A DNA stretch of 64,000 nt from Amblyomma americanum (lineage: Eukaryota; Arthropoda; Arachnida; Ixodida; Ixodidae), in NCBI RefSeq assembly GCF_052857255.1, contig NW_027526745.1:1-64000 (forward strand), given 5' to 3'. The notes under the pieces are model-generated. The model was given only the letters and a program-made list of their open reading frames with translations. It was not told the DNA's origin and did not search any database. The position numbers and the translations under genes are program-made. Below are positions 1 to 8,984 of this stretch, piece by piece (within the stretch, counting starts at the first letter, position 1; the number at the start of each line of letters is the position of its first letter).

Positions 1-244
1 TACTCTTCGACGACTTGTAAAATCGATGCTCGTGAATCTTGCTAGTTTCGATCTAAAACGATGTATCCCGTTGTTTTGAGCCGAAATACACGTTTTCTCG
101 CAGTTGTGAAAGAAAAAGTTTACACGTTTCTCTCGTCTACTCTTCGACGACTTGTAAAATCGATGCACGTGAATTTTGCTTGTTTCGATCTAAAACGATG
201 TATCCCGTTGTTTTGAGCCGAAATACACGTTTTCTCGCAGTTGT

Positions 245-271
245 GAGAGAAAAAGTTTACACGTTTCTCTC
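245..271 (+). other. Stem-loop in the satellite unit (representative copy)
   Basis: Within nearly every unit, GAGAGAAA is followed 11 nt later by its exact reverse complement TTTCTCTC, here at 245-252 and 264-271. This could form an 8-bp hairpin in single-stranded DNA or in a transcript of either strand. The same arrangement recurs about every 137 bp through the window. Units with CTTTTTCTC, CTTGTTCTC or GAGATAAA variants have one weakened arm. The purine/pyrimidine bias of the arms means it may have no structural role. Confidence 0.6.
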
Positions 272-668
272 GTCTACTCTTCGACGACTTGTAAAATCGA
301 TGCTCGTGAATTTGGCTTGTCTTGATCTAAAACGATGTATCCCGTTGTTTTGAGCCGCAATACAAGTTTTTGCGCAGTTCTGAGAGAAAAAGTTTACACC
401 TATCTCTCGTCTACTCTTCGACGACTTGTTAAATCGATGCTCGTGAATTTTGCTACTTTCGATCTAAAACAATGTATCTCGTTGTTTTGAGCCGGAATAC
501 AATTTTTCGCCCAGTTCTGAGAGAAAACGTTTACACCTTTCTCTCGTCTACTCTTCGACGACTTGTAAAATCGATGCTCGTGAATCTTGATAGTATCGCT
601 CTAAAACGATGTATCCCGTTGTTTTGAGCCGGAATACAAGTTTTCGCGCAGTTCTGAGAGAAAAAGTG

Positions 669-678
669 TACACCTTTC
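669..678. repeat. Target-site duplication, left copy (PLE)
   Basis: TACACCTTTC here is satellite sequence. It is repeated exactly at 1644-1653, on the other side of the inserted element. It marks the left insertion boundary and shows that the insertion was into a pre-existing satellite unit. Confidence 0.85.
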
Positions 679-710
679 ATTAAAGCTGCGAACTGGGCGA
701 GTTGGTATTG
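679..710 (-). other. One-sided terminal extension of the PLE
   Basis: These 32 bp follow the 3' terminal arm (minus-strand sense) and have no counterpart at the other end of the element. They finish directly against the target duplication, so they form the true 3' end of the insertion. The position matches the short one-sided extension described for Penelope-like elements (family knowledge, not checked by alignment). Confidence 0.6.
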
Positions 711-824
711 ATTCATATTTGAACAGCGCAATAAAACAACGGGACACAACGAAGAAAGGACACCACAAGCGCTGACTCGCAACTAGATTTTAATTCACGT
801 CCAAGCATCTTAAATACTAAGAAC
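711..824 (-). repeat. PLE terminal arm, left (inverted repeat with 1529-1642)
   Basis: This 114-bp arm is the exact reverse complement of 1529-1642 by direct comparison. It contains a short internal inverted pair, CAGCGC at 724-729 and GCGCTG at 769-774. It also holds AAAACAACGGGA at 733-744, the complement of a 12-bp string present in most satellite units. I looked for the conserved hammerhead ribozyme core (CTGATGA with GAAA) reported from some PLE terminal repeats and did not see it. Confidence 0.85.
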
Positions 825-915
825 GAAAACACAAACAAGAGGGAGAAACCAAAAGAAAAACGATACAAAGCTGCTAATCATGCCCACAAAGGTGACAATC
901 AGCACGAGCGCGAGA
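825..915 (-). other. PLE 3' untranslated spacer
   Basis: About 90 bp lie between the stop codon of the endonuclease remnant and the 3' terminal arm. The stretch is A-rich on the plus strand. I see no further reading frame, motif or repeat in it. Confidence 0.5.
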
Positions 916-1512
916 CTACATATCTTGGCCGGATAAAAACATCATCTCTTTATCAGTTAGTGTGACAGAAGGATCACTAATACAGCTATCAGGTTCCAAG
1001 CGGATGTGAAAAGCCTCCAAAATTTCCCGCGTTAGGCTGTCATTATGTTTTCCTAGGATGACGGTGTTAGACAACAGATTGGTGCAAGTACCTTCTCTCC
1101 AGTGGCGGGCAAGGTTACAAGAAGACCCATTACCTCGGGACCTGTGATGCTCACTAAGACGAGCGTTGATGCAACGTCCTGTCTGGCCAATATAACTCAA
1201 CCCGCAAGTGCACGGAATCCTGTAGACAACCCCCACATTACAGGGCACAAAAGGGTTCTTATGGTTGGTCTGACAACCCCCAGTCTTTTTCTTCGCGGTT
1301 GTTGCCTTAGCCTTCTCTTCCACCTGCCTGTAAACACCTCTAAGTTTTTTAGGCGCTGATAAGACCACATCAACATCGTATCTCGCCGCAACATTCTTCA
1401 AACCATGTCCCACACCATGCGTGTAAGGCACCACCACAAACTTCTTTTTTTCCCTTTTTGGCTTATCCCCGCTCTTGATCCATCTAAGAAGCTTAGTATT
1501 TCTTAGTATTTC
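916..1512 (-). pseudogene. PLE protein remnant: linker plus GIY-YIG endonuclease domain
   Basis: The frame is open on the minus strand from 1512 (just after an in-frame TAA at 1513-1515) to a TAG at 916-918, about 198 codons. No ATG starts it; GTG at 1437 lies at a Val that belongs to the continuing VVVPYTHGVG segment, so this is the tail of a longer protein. Counting from that codon, residues 1-50 are the PLE linker, with a basic stretch just before and at 46-51. Residues 55-78 carry Cys/His pairs (C55, H59, C66, C76, C78) that may bind zinc. GVVY at 69-72 and YIG at 82-84 are the GIY-YIG signature, followed by R88, the EHH at 96-98 and a Glu-containing helix near 138-141. The domain nicks DNA at the integration target in PLEs. 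It is intact in frame but lacks the reverse transcriptase, so I treat it as a fragment. Confidence 0.85.
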
Positions 1513-1541
1513 TTAGTATTTCTTAGTAGTTCTTAGTATTT
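1491..1541 (-). repeat. Decamer tandem repeat (TCTTAGTATT) at the PLE truncation point
   Basis: Five tandem copies of a 10-bp unit TCTTAGTATT (one with AGTAGT, and the first slightly altered) lie between the truncated coding frame and the right terminal arm. The left arm has only a single copy of this decamer at its inner edge. The run introduces an in-frame TAA at 1513-1515 that closes the coding frame. It looks like local slippage or template jumping where the truncated coding sequence joins the inverted arm. Confidence 0.75.
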
Positions 1542-1642
1542 AAGATGCTTGGACGTGAATTAAAATCTAGTTGCGAGTCAGCGCTTGTGGTGTCCTTTCT
1601 TCGTTGTGTCCCGTTGTTTTATTGCGCTGTTCAAATATGAAT
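1529..1642 (+). repeat. PLE terminal arm, right (inverted repeat with 711-824)
   Basis: This is the exact inverted copy of the left arm, 114 bp, ending at the right-hand boundary of the insertion. It overlaps the last decamer of the adjoining tandem repeat. TCCCGTTGTTTT at 1609-1620 is identical to the 12-bp string in the middle of most satellite units. Confidence 0.85.
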
Positions 1643-1643
1643 T

Positions 1644-1653
1644 TACACCTTTC
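1644..1653. repeat. Target-site duplication, right copy (PLE)
   Basis: An exact second copy of TACACCTTTC, from which the satellite unit resumes in phase. Position 1643 (T) could be element or satellite; the left copy is preceded by G instead, so the duplication is unambiguous only for 10 bp. Confidence 0.85.
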
Positions 1654-1729
1654 TCTCGTCTACTCTTCGACGACTTGTAAAATCGATGCTGGTGAATCTT
1701 GATAGTTTCGATCTAAAACGATGTAGACC

Positions 1730-2640
1730 GTTGTTTTGAGCCGGAATACAAGTTTTCGCGCAGTTCTGAGAGAAAAAGTTTACACCTTTCTCTCGTCTAC
1801 TCTTCGACGACTTGTAAAATCGATGCTCGTTAATCGTGCTAGTTTCGATCTAAAACGATGTATCCCGTTGTTTTGGGCCAGAATACAAGTTTTCGCGCAG
1901 TTCTGAGAGAAAAAGTTTACACCTTTCTCTCGTCTACTCTTCGACGACTTGTAAAATCGATGCTCGTTAATCGTGCTAGTTTCGATCTAAAACGATGTAT
2001 CCCGTTGTTGTGAGCCGGAATACAAGTTTTTGCGCAGTTCTGAGAGAAAAAGTTTACGCCTTTCTCTCGTTCTCTTCGACGACATGTAAAATCGATGCTC
2101 GTGAATCTTGCTAGTTTCGATCTAAAACAATGTATCCCGTTGTTTTGAGCCGGAATACAAGTTTTCGCGCAGTTCTGAGAGAAAAAGTTTACACCTATCT
2201 CTCGTCTACTCTTCGACGACTTGTAAAATCGATGCTCGTTAATCGTGCTAGTTTCGATCTAAAACGATGTATCCCGTTGTTTTGAGCCGGAATACAAGTT
2301 TTCGCGCAGTTCTGAGAGAAAAAGTTTACACCTTTTTCTCGTCTACTCTTCGACGACTTGTAAAATCGATGCTCGTGAATCTTGCTAGTTTCGATCTAAA
2401 ACGATGTATCCGTTGTTTTGAGCCGAAATACACGTTTTTGCGCAGTTCTGAGAGAAAAAGTTTACACCTTTCTCTCGTTCTCTTCGACGACATGTAAAAT
2501 CGATGCTCGTGAATCTTGCTAGTTTCGATCTAAAACAATGTATCCCGTTGTTTTGAGCCGGAATACAAGTTTTCGCGCAGTTCTGAGAGAAAAAGTTTAC
2601 ACCTATCTCTCGTCTACTCTTCGACGACTTGTAAAATCGA
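1730..2640 (+). repeat. Duplicated block, copy 1 (pair with 3916-4826)
   Basis: About 7 units reappear 2186 bp downstream (16 unit lengths) with the same order of variants: a TTTTGGGCCAG unit, a TTGTTGTGAGCC unit, the 135-bp junction subtype, then the GTATCC unit that has lost a base (GTATCCGTTG here, GTATCCATTG in the other copy). Boundaries are by eye and approximate. Confidence 0.7.
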
Positions 2641-3915
2641 TGCTCGTTAATCGTGCTAGTTTCGATCTAAAACGATGTATCCCGTTGTTTTGAGCCGGAA
2701 TACAAGTTTTCGCGCAGTTCTGAGAGAAAAAGTTTACACCTATCTCTCGTCTACTCTTCGACGACTTGTAAAATCGATGCTCGTAATCGTGCTAGTTTCG
2801 ATCTAAAACGATGTATCCCGTTGTTTTGAGCCGGAATACAAGTTTTCGCGCAGTTCTGAGAGAAAAAGTTTACACCTTTTTCTCGTCTACTCTTCGATGA
2901 CTTGTAAAATCGATGCTCGTGAATCTTGCTAGTTTCGATCTAAAACGATGTATCCGTTGTTTTGAGCCGAAATACACGTTTTCTCGCAGTTCTGAGAGAA
3001 AAAGTTTACACGTTTCTCTCGTCTACTCTTCGACGACTTGTAAAATCGATGCTCGTGAATTTGGCTTGTCTTGATCTAAAACGATGTATCCCGTTGTTTT
3101 GAGCCGCAATACAAGTTTTTGCGCAGTTCTGAGAGAAAAAGTTTACACCTATCTCTCGTCTACTCTTCGACGACTTGTTAAATCGATGCTCGTGAATCAT
3201 GCTACTTTCGATCTAAAACGATGTATCCCGTTGTTTTGAGCCGGAATACAATTTTTTCGCGCAGTTCTGAGAGAAAAAGTTTACACCTTTCTCTCGTCTA
3301 CTCTTCGACGACTTGTAAAAAAGATGCTCGTGAATCTTGATAGTTTCGATCTAAAACGATGTATTCCGTTGTTTTGAGCCGGAATACCAGTTTTCGCGCA
3401 GTTCTGAGAGAAAAAGTTTACCCCTTTCTCTCGTCTACTCTTCGACGACTTGTAAAATCGATGCTCGTTAATCGTGCTAGTTTCGATCTAAAACGATGTA
3501 TCCCGTTGTTTTGAGCCGGAATACAAGTTTTCGCGCAGTTCTGAGAGAAAAGGTTCACACCTTTTTCTCGTCTACTCTTCGACGACTTGTAAAATTGATG
3601 CTCGTGAATCTTGCTAGTTTCGATCTAAAACGATGTATCCCGTTGTTTTGAGCCGGAATACAAGTTTTCGCGCAGTTATGAGAGAAAAAGTTTACACCTT
3701 TCTCTCGTCTACTCTTCGACGACTTGTAAAATCAATGCTGGTGAATCTTGATAGTTTCGATCTAAAACGATGTATCTCGTTGTTTTGAGCCGGAATACAA
3801 GTTTTCGCGCAGTTCTGAGAGAAAAAGTTTACACCTTTCTCTCGTCTACTCTTCGACGACTTGTAAAATCGATGCTCGTTAATCGTGCTAGTTTCGATCT
3901 AAAACGATGTATCCC

Positions 3916-4826
3916 GTTGTTTTGAGCCGGAATACAAGTTTTCGCGCAGTTCTGAGAGAAAAAGTTTACACCTTTCTCTCGTCTTCTCTTCGACGACTTG
4001 TAAAATCGATGCTCGTTAATTGTGCTAGTTTCGATCTAAAACGATGTATCCCGTTGTTTTGGGCCAGAATACAAGTTTTCGCGCAGTTCTGAGAGAAAAA
4101 GTTTACACCTTTCTCTCGTCTACTCTTCGACGACTTGTAAAATCGATGCTCGTTAATCGTGCTAGTTTCGATCTAAAACGATGTATCCCGTTGTTGTGAG
4201 CCGGAATACAAGTTTTTGCGCAGTTCTGAGAGAAAAAGCTTACACCTTTCTCTCGTTCTCTTCGACGACATGTAAAATCGATGCTCGTGAATCTTGCTAG
4301 TTTCGATCTAAAACAATGTATCCCGTTGTTTTGAGCCGGAATACAAGTTTTCGCGCAGTTCTGAGAGAAAAAGTTTACACCTATCTATCGTCTACTCTTC
4401 GACGACTTGTAAAATCGATGCTCGTTAATCGTGCTAGTTTCGATCTAAAACGATGTATCCCGTTGTTTTGAGCCGGAATACAAGTTTTCGCGCAGTTCTG
4501 AGAGAAAAAGTTTACACCTTTTTCTCGTCTACTCTTCGACGACTTGTAAAATCGATGCTCGTGAATCTTGCTAGTTTCGATCTAAAACGATGTATCCATT
4601 GTTTTGAGCTGAAATACACGTTTTTGCGCAGTTCTGAGAGAAAAAGTTTACACCTTTCTCTCGTTCTCTTCGACGACATGTAAAATCGATGCTCGTGAAT
4701 CTTGCTAGTTTCGATCTAAAACAATGTATCCCGTTGTTTTGAGCCGGAATACAAGTTTTCGCGCAGTTCTGAGAGAAAAAGTTTACACCTATCTCTCGTC
4801 TACTCTTCGACGACTTGTAAAATCGA
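3916..4826 (+). repeat. Duplicated block, copy 2 (pair with 1730-2640)
   Basis: Matches the block 2186 bp upstream unit by unit, with scattered substitutions such as GTATCCATTG replacing GTATCCGTTG. Beyond both ends the subtype order no longer agrees, which defines the block. Confidence 0.7.
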
Positions 4827-7399
4827 TGCTCGTAATCGTGCTAGTTTCGATCTAAAACGATGTATCCCGTTGTTTTGAGCCGGAATACAATTTTTTCGCG
4901 CAGTTCTGAGAGAAAAAGTTTACACCTTTCTCTCGTCTACTCTTCGACGACTTGTAAAATCGATGCTCGTGAATCTTGATAGTTTCGATCTAAAACGATG
5001 TATTCCGTTGTTTTGAGCCGGAATACAACTTTTCGCGCAGTTCTGAGAGAAAAAGTTTACACCTTTCTCTCGTCTACTCTTCGACGACTTGTAAAATCGA
5101 TGCTCGTGAATCTTGATAGTTTCGTTCTAAAACAATGTATCCCGTTGTTTTGAGCCGGAATACCAGTTTTCGCGCAGTTCTGAGAGAAAAAGTTTACCCC
5201 TTTCTCTCGTCTACTCTTCGACGACTTGTAAAATCGATGCTCGTTAATCGTGCTAGTTTCGATCTAAAACGATGTATCCCGTTGTTTTGAGCCGGAATAC
5301 AAGTTTTCGCGCAGTTATGAGAGAAAAAGTTTACACCTTTCTCTCGTCTACTCTTCGACGACTTGTAAAATCGATGCTGGTGAATCTTGATAGTTTCGAT
5401 CTAAAACGATGTATCCCGTTGTTTTGAGCCGGAATACAAGTTTTCGCGCAGTTCTGAGAGAAAAAGTTTACACCTTTCTCTCGTCTACTCTTCGACGACT
5501 TGTAAAATCGATGCTCGTTAATCGTGCTAGTTTCGATCTAAAACGATGTATCCCGTTGTTTTGAGCCGGAATACAAGTTCTCGCGCAGTTCTGAGAGAAA
5601 AAGTTTAACCTTGTTCTCGTCTGCTCTTCGACGACTTGTAAAATCGATGCTCGTGAATCTTGCTAGTTTCGATCTAAAACGATGTATCCCGTTGTTTTGA
5701 GCCAAAATACAAGTTTTCTCGCAGTTCTGAGAGAAAAAGTTTACACGTTTTTCTCGTCTACTCTTCGACGACTTGTAAAATCGATGCTGGTGAATCTTGA
5801 TAGTTTCGATCTAAAACGATGTATCCCGTTGTTTTGAGCCAGAATACAAGTTTTCGCGCAGTTCTGAGAGAAAAAGTTTACACCTTTCTCTCGTCTACTC
5901 TTCGACGACTTGTAAAATCGATGCTCGTTAATCGTGCTAGTTTCGATCTAAAACGATGTATCCCGTTGTTTTGGGCCAGAATACAAGTTTTCGCGCAGTT
6001 CTGAGAGAAAAAGTTTACAACTTTCTCTCGTCTACTCTTCGTCGACTTGTAAAATCGATGCTCGTTAATCTTGCTAGTTTCGATCTAAAACGATGTATCC
6101 CGTTGTTTTGAGCCGGAATACAAGTCTTCGCGCAGTTCTGAGATAAAAAGTTTACACCTTTCTCTCGTCTACTCTTCGACGACTTGTAAAATCGATGCTC
6201 GTGAATCTTGCTAGTTTCGATCTAAAACGAAGTATCCCGTTGTTGTGAGCCGGAATACAAGTTTTTGCGCAGTTCTGAGAGAAAATGTTTACACCTTTCT
6301 CTCGTTCTCTTCGACGACATGTAAAATCGATGCTCGTGAATCTTGCTAGTTTCGATCTAAAACAATGTATCCCGTTGTTTTGAGCCGGAATACAAGTTTT
6401 CGCGCAGTTCTGAGAGAAAAAGTTTACACCTATCTCTCGTCTACTCTTCGACGACTTGTAAAATCGATGCTCGTTAATCGTGCTAGTTTCGATCTAAAAC
6501 GATGTATCCCGTTGTTTTGAGCCGGAATACAAGTTTTCGCGCAGTTCTGAGAGAAAAAGTTTACACCTTTTTCTCGTATACTCTTCGACGACTTGTAAAA
6601 TCGATGCTCGTGAATCTTGCTAGTTTCGATCTAAAACGATGTATCCCGTTGTTTTGAGCCGGAATACAATTTTTTCGCGCAGTTCTGAGAGAAAAAGTTT
6701 ACACCTTTCTCTCGTCTACTCTTCGACGACTTGTAAAATCGATGCTCGTGAATCTTGATAGTTTCGATCTAAAACGATGTATTCCGTTGTTTTTTAGCCG
6801 GAATACAACTTTTCGCGCAGTTCTGAGAGAAAAAGTTTACACCTTTCTCTCGTCTACTCTTCGACGACTTGTAAAATTGATGCTCGTTAATCGTGCTAGT
6901 TTCGATCTAAAACGATGTATCCCGTTGTTTTGAGCCGGAATACAAGTTTTCGCGCAGTTCTGAGAGAAAAAGTTCACACCTTTTTCTCGTCTACTCTTCG
7001 ACGACTTGTAAAATTGATGCTCGTGAATCTTGCTAGTTTCGATCTAAAACGATGTATCCCGTTGTTTTGAGCCGGAATACAAGTTTTCGCGCAGTTATGA
7101 GAGAAAAGTTTACACCTTTCTCTCGTCTACTCTTCGACGACTTGTAAAATCGATGCTGGTGAATCTTGATAGTTTCGATCTAAAACGATGTATCCCGTTG
7201 TTTTGAGCCGGAATACAAGTTTTCGCGCAGTTCTGAGAGAAAAAGTTTACACCTTTCTCTCGTCTACTCTTCGACGACTTGTAAAATCGATGCTCGTTAA
7301 TCGTGCTAGTTTCGATCTAAAACGATGTATCCCGTTGTTTTGAGCCGGAATACAAGTTTTCGCGCAGTTCTGAGAGAAAAAGTTTAGACCTTTCTCTCG

Positions 7400-8900
7400 T
7401 CTACTCTTCGACGACTTGTAAAATCGATGCTCGTGAATTTGGCTTGTCTTGATCTAAAACGATGTATCCCGTTGTTTTGAGCCGCAATACAAGTTTTTGC
7501 GCAGTTTTGAGAGAAAAAGTTTACACCTATCTCTCGTCTACTCTTCGACGACTTGTTAAATCGATGCTCGTGAATCATGCTACTTTCGATCTAAAACGAT
7601 GTATCCCGTTATTTTGAGCCGGAATACAATTTTTTCGCGCAGTTCTGAGAGAAAAAGTTTACACCTTTCTCTCGTCTACTCTTCGACGACTTGTAAAATC
7701 GATGCTCGTGAATCTTGATAGTTTCGATCTAAAACTATGTATTCCTTTGTTTTGAGCCGGAATACAACTTTTCGCGCAGTTCTGAGAGAAAAAGTTTACA
7801 CCTTTCTCTTGTCTACTCTTCGACGACTTGTAAAATCGATGCTCGTGAATCTTGATAGTTTCGTTCTAAAACAATGTATCCCGTTGTTTTGAGCCGGAAT
7901 ACCAGTTTTCGCGCAGTTCTGAGAGAAAAAGTTTACCCCTTTCTCTCGTCTACTCTTCGACGACTTGTAAAATCGATGCTCGTTAATCGTGCTACTTTCG
8001 ATCTAAAACGATGTATCCCGTTGTTTTGAGCCAGAATACAATTTTTTCGCGCAGTTCTGAGAGAAAAAGTTTACACCTTTCTCTCGTCTACTCTTCGACG
8101 ACTTGTAAAATCGATGCTCGTGAATCTTGATAGTTTCGATCTAAAACGATGTATCCCGTTGTTTTGAGCTGGAATACAAGTTTTCGCACAGTTCTGAGAG
8201 AAAAAGTTTACACCTTTCTCTCGTCGACTCTTCGAAGACTTGTAGAATCGATGCTCGTGAATCTTGATAGTATCGCTCTAAAACGATGTATTCCGTTGTT
8301 TTGAGCCGGAATACTAGTTTTCGCGCAGTTCTGAGAGAAAAAGTTTTCACCATTCTCTCGTCTACTCTTCGACGACTTGTTAAATCGATGCTCGTGAATT
8401 TTGCTACTTTCGATCTAAAACGATGTATCCCGTTGTTTTGAGCCGGAATACAATTTTTTCGCGCAGTTCTGAGAGAAAAAGTTTACACCTTTCTCTCGTC
8501 TACTCTTCGACGACTTGTAAAATCGATGCTCGTGAATCTTGATAGTTTCGATCTAAAACGATGTATTCCGTTGTTTTTAGCCGGAATACAACTTTTCGCG
8601 CAGTTCTGAGAGAAAAAGTTTACACCTTTCTCTCGTCTACTCTTCGACGACTTGTAAAATCGATGCTCGTGAATCTTGATAGTTTCGATCTAAAACGATG
8701 TATCCCGTTGTTTTGAGCCGGAATACAAGTTTTCGCGCAGTTCTGAGAGAAAAAGTTTACACCTTTCTCTCGTCTACTCTTCGACGACTTGTAAAATCGA
8801 TGCTCGTTAATCGTGCTAGTTTCGATCTAAAACGATGTATCCCGTTGTTTTGAGCCGGAATACAAGTTTTCGCGCAGTTCTGAGAGAAAAAGTTTACACC
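7400..8900 (+). repeat. Dispersed block, copy 1 (pair with 17663-18920)
   Basis: A run of units with private variants, including TCTCTTGTCTACTC near 7808, AGCTGGAATAC at 8168, CGTCGACTCTTCGAAGAC near 8224 and a TACTAGTTTTCG unit near 8312, recurs exactly 10263 bp downstream (75 unit lengths). The match fades after about 8660, where the other copy reads AAAATTGATG and CGTTCTAAAACG. Confidence 0.75.
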
Positions 8901-8984
8901 TATCTCTCGTCTACTCTTCGACGACTTGTAAAATCGATGCTCGTTAATCGTGCTAGTTTCGATCTAAAACGATGTATCTCGTTG

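Larger units (their letters stand above)
1..678 (+). repeat. 137-bp satellite array, left segment (about 5 units)
   Basis: Five head-to-tail copies of a 137-bp unit fill this stretch; units begin near positions 1, 138 and 275. Each unit runs from a TACTCTTCGACGACTTGT start, through an ATCGAT (ClaI-type) site, TTTCGATCTAAAACGATG, TATCCCGTTGTTTTGAGCC, a CGCAGTTCTGAGAG block and a TTTCTCTCGTC end. Units here include the subtype with a TCTCGCAGTTGTG variant and the subtype with GGCTTGTCTTGATC. The segment is interrupted at 678 by the retroelement; the last unit is cut within its ACACCTTTC stretch. No gene is supported here. Confidence 0.97.
679..1643 (-). mobile_element. Penelope-like retroelement (PLE), 5'-truncated, with inverted terminal arms
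   Basis: A 965-bp non-satellite insertion lies between two copies of the 10-bp satellite sequence TACACCTTTC. On the minus strand it carries the end of a PLE-type protein with a GIY-YIG endonuclease domain, then a 3' untranslated stretch and a terminal arm. The same 114-bp arm appears inverted at the other end (711-824 against 1529-1642, no mismatch seen). An extra 32 bp (679-710) lies only outside the 3' arm; one-sided extensions of about this size and direct or inverted terminal repeats are, to my knowledge, typical of PLEs. The reverse transcriptase is absent, so the copy cannot be autonomous. Perfect arms and a perfect target duplication point to a fairly recent insertion. The alternative is a non-autonomous derivative family sharing this structure. 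Confidence 0.85.

Noticed and set aside
40..75. CENP-B box in the satellite unit (TTCGATCTAAAACGATG)
   Set aside because: It resembles TTCGNNNNANNCGGG only in its first half; the spacing is off by one and CGGG is replaced by CGAT. No better match was seen on either strand of the consensus.
1..668. CRISPR array, because of short regular repeats
   Set aside because: The entire 137-bp unit repeats with no unique spacers, and the context is eukaryotic.
531..782. 83-codon minus-strand frame across the left PLE boundary
   Set aside because: It joins the PLE terminal arm to satellite sequence across the target duplication, so it cannot be an evolved gene.
711..824. Hammerhead ribozyme in the PLE terminal arms or in the satellite unit
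   Set aside because: The conserved CTGATGA core paired with a GAAA segment was not found on either strand; CTGACTC and CTGAGAG are the nearest strings and do not fit.
1102..1359. 85-codon plus-strand frame inside the PLE
   Set aside because: It is the antisense shadow of the GIY-YIG coding remnant.
679..1643. DNA transposon with terminal inverted repeats
   Set aside because: The inverted arms and target duplication fit superficially, but the coding remnant is a PLE-type GIY-YIG protein tail, the arms are asymmetric because of the one-sided 32-bp extension, and no transposase is present.
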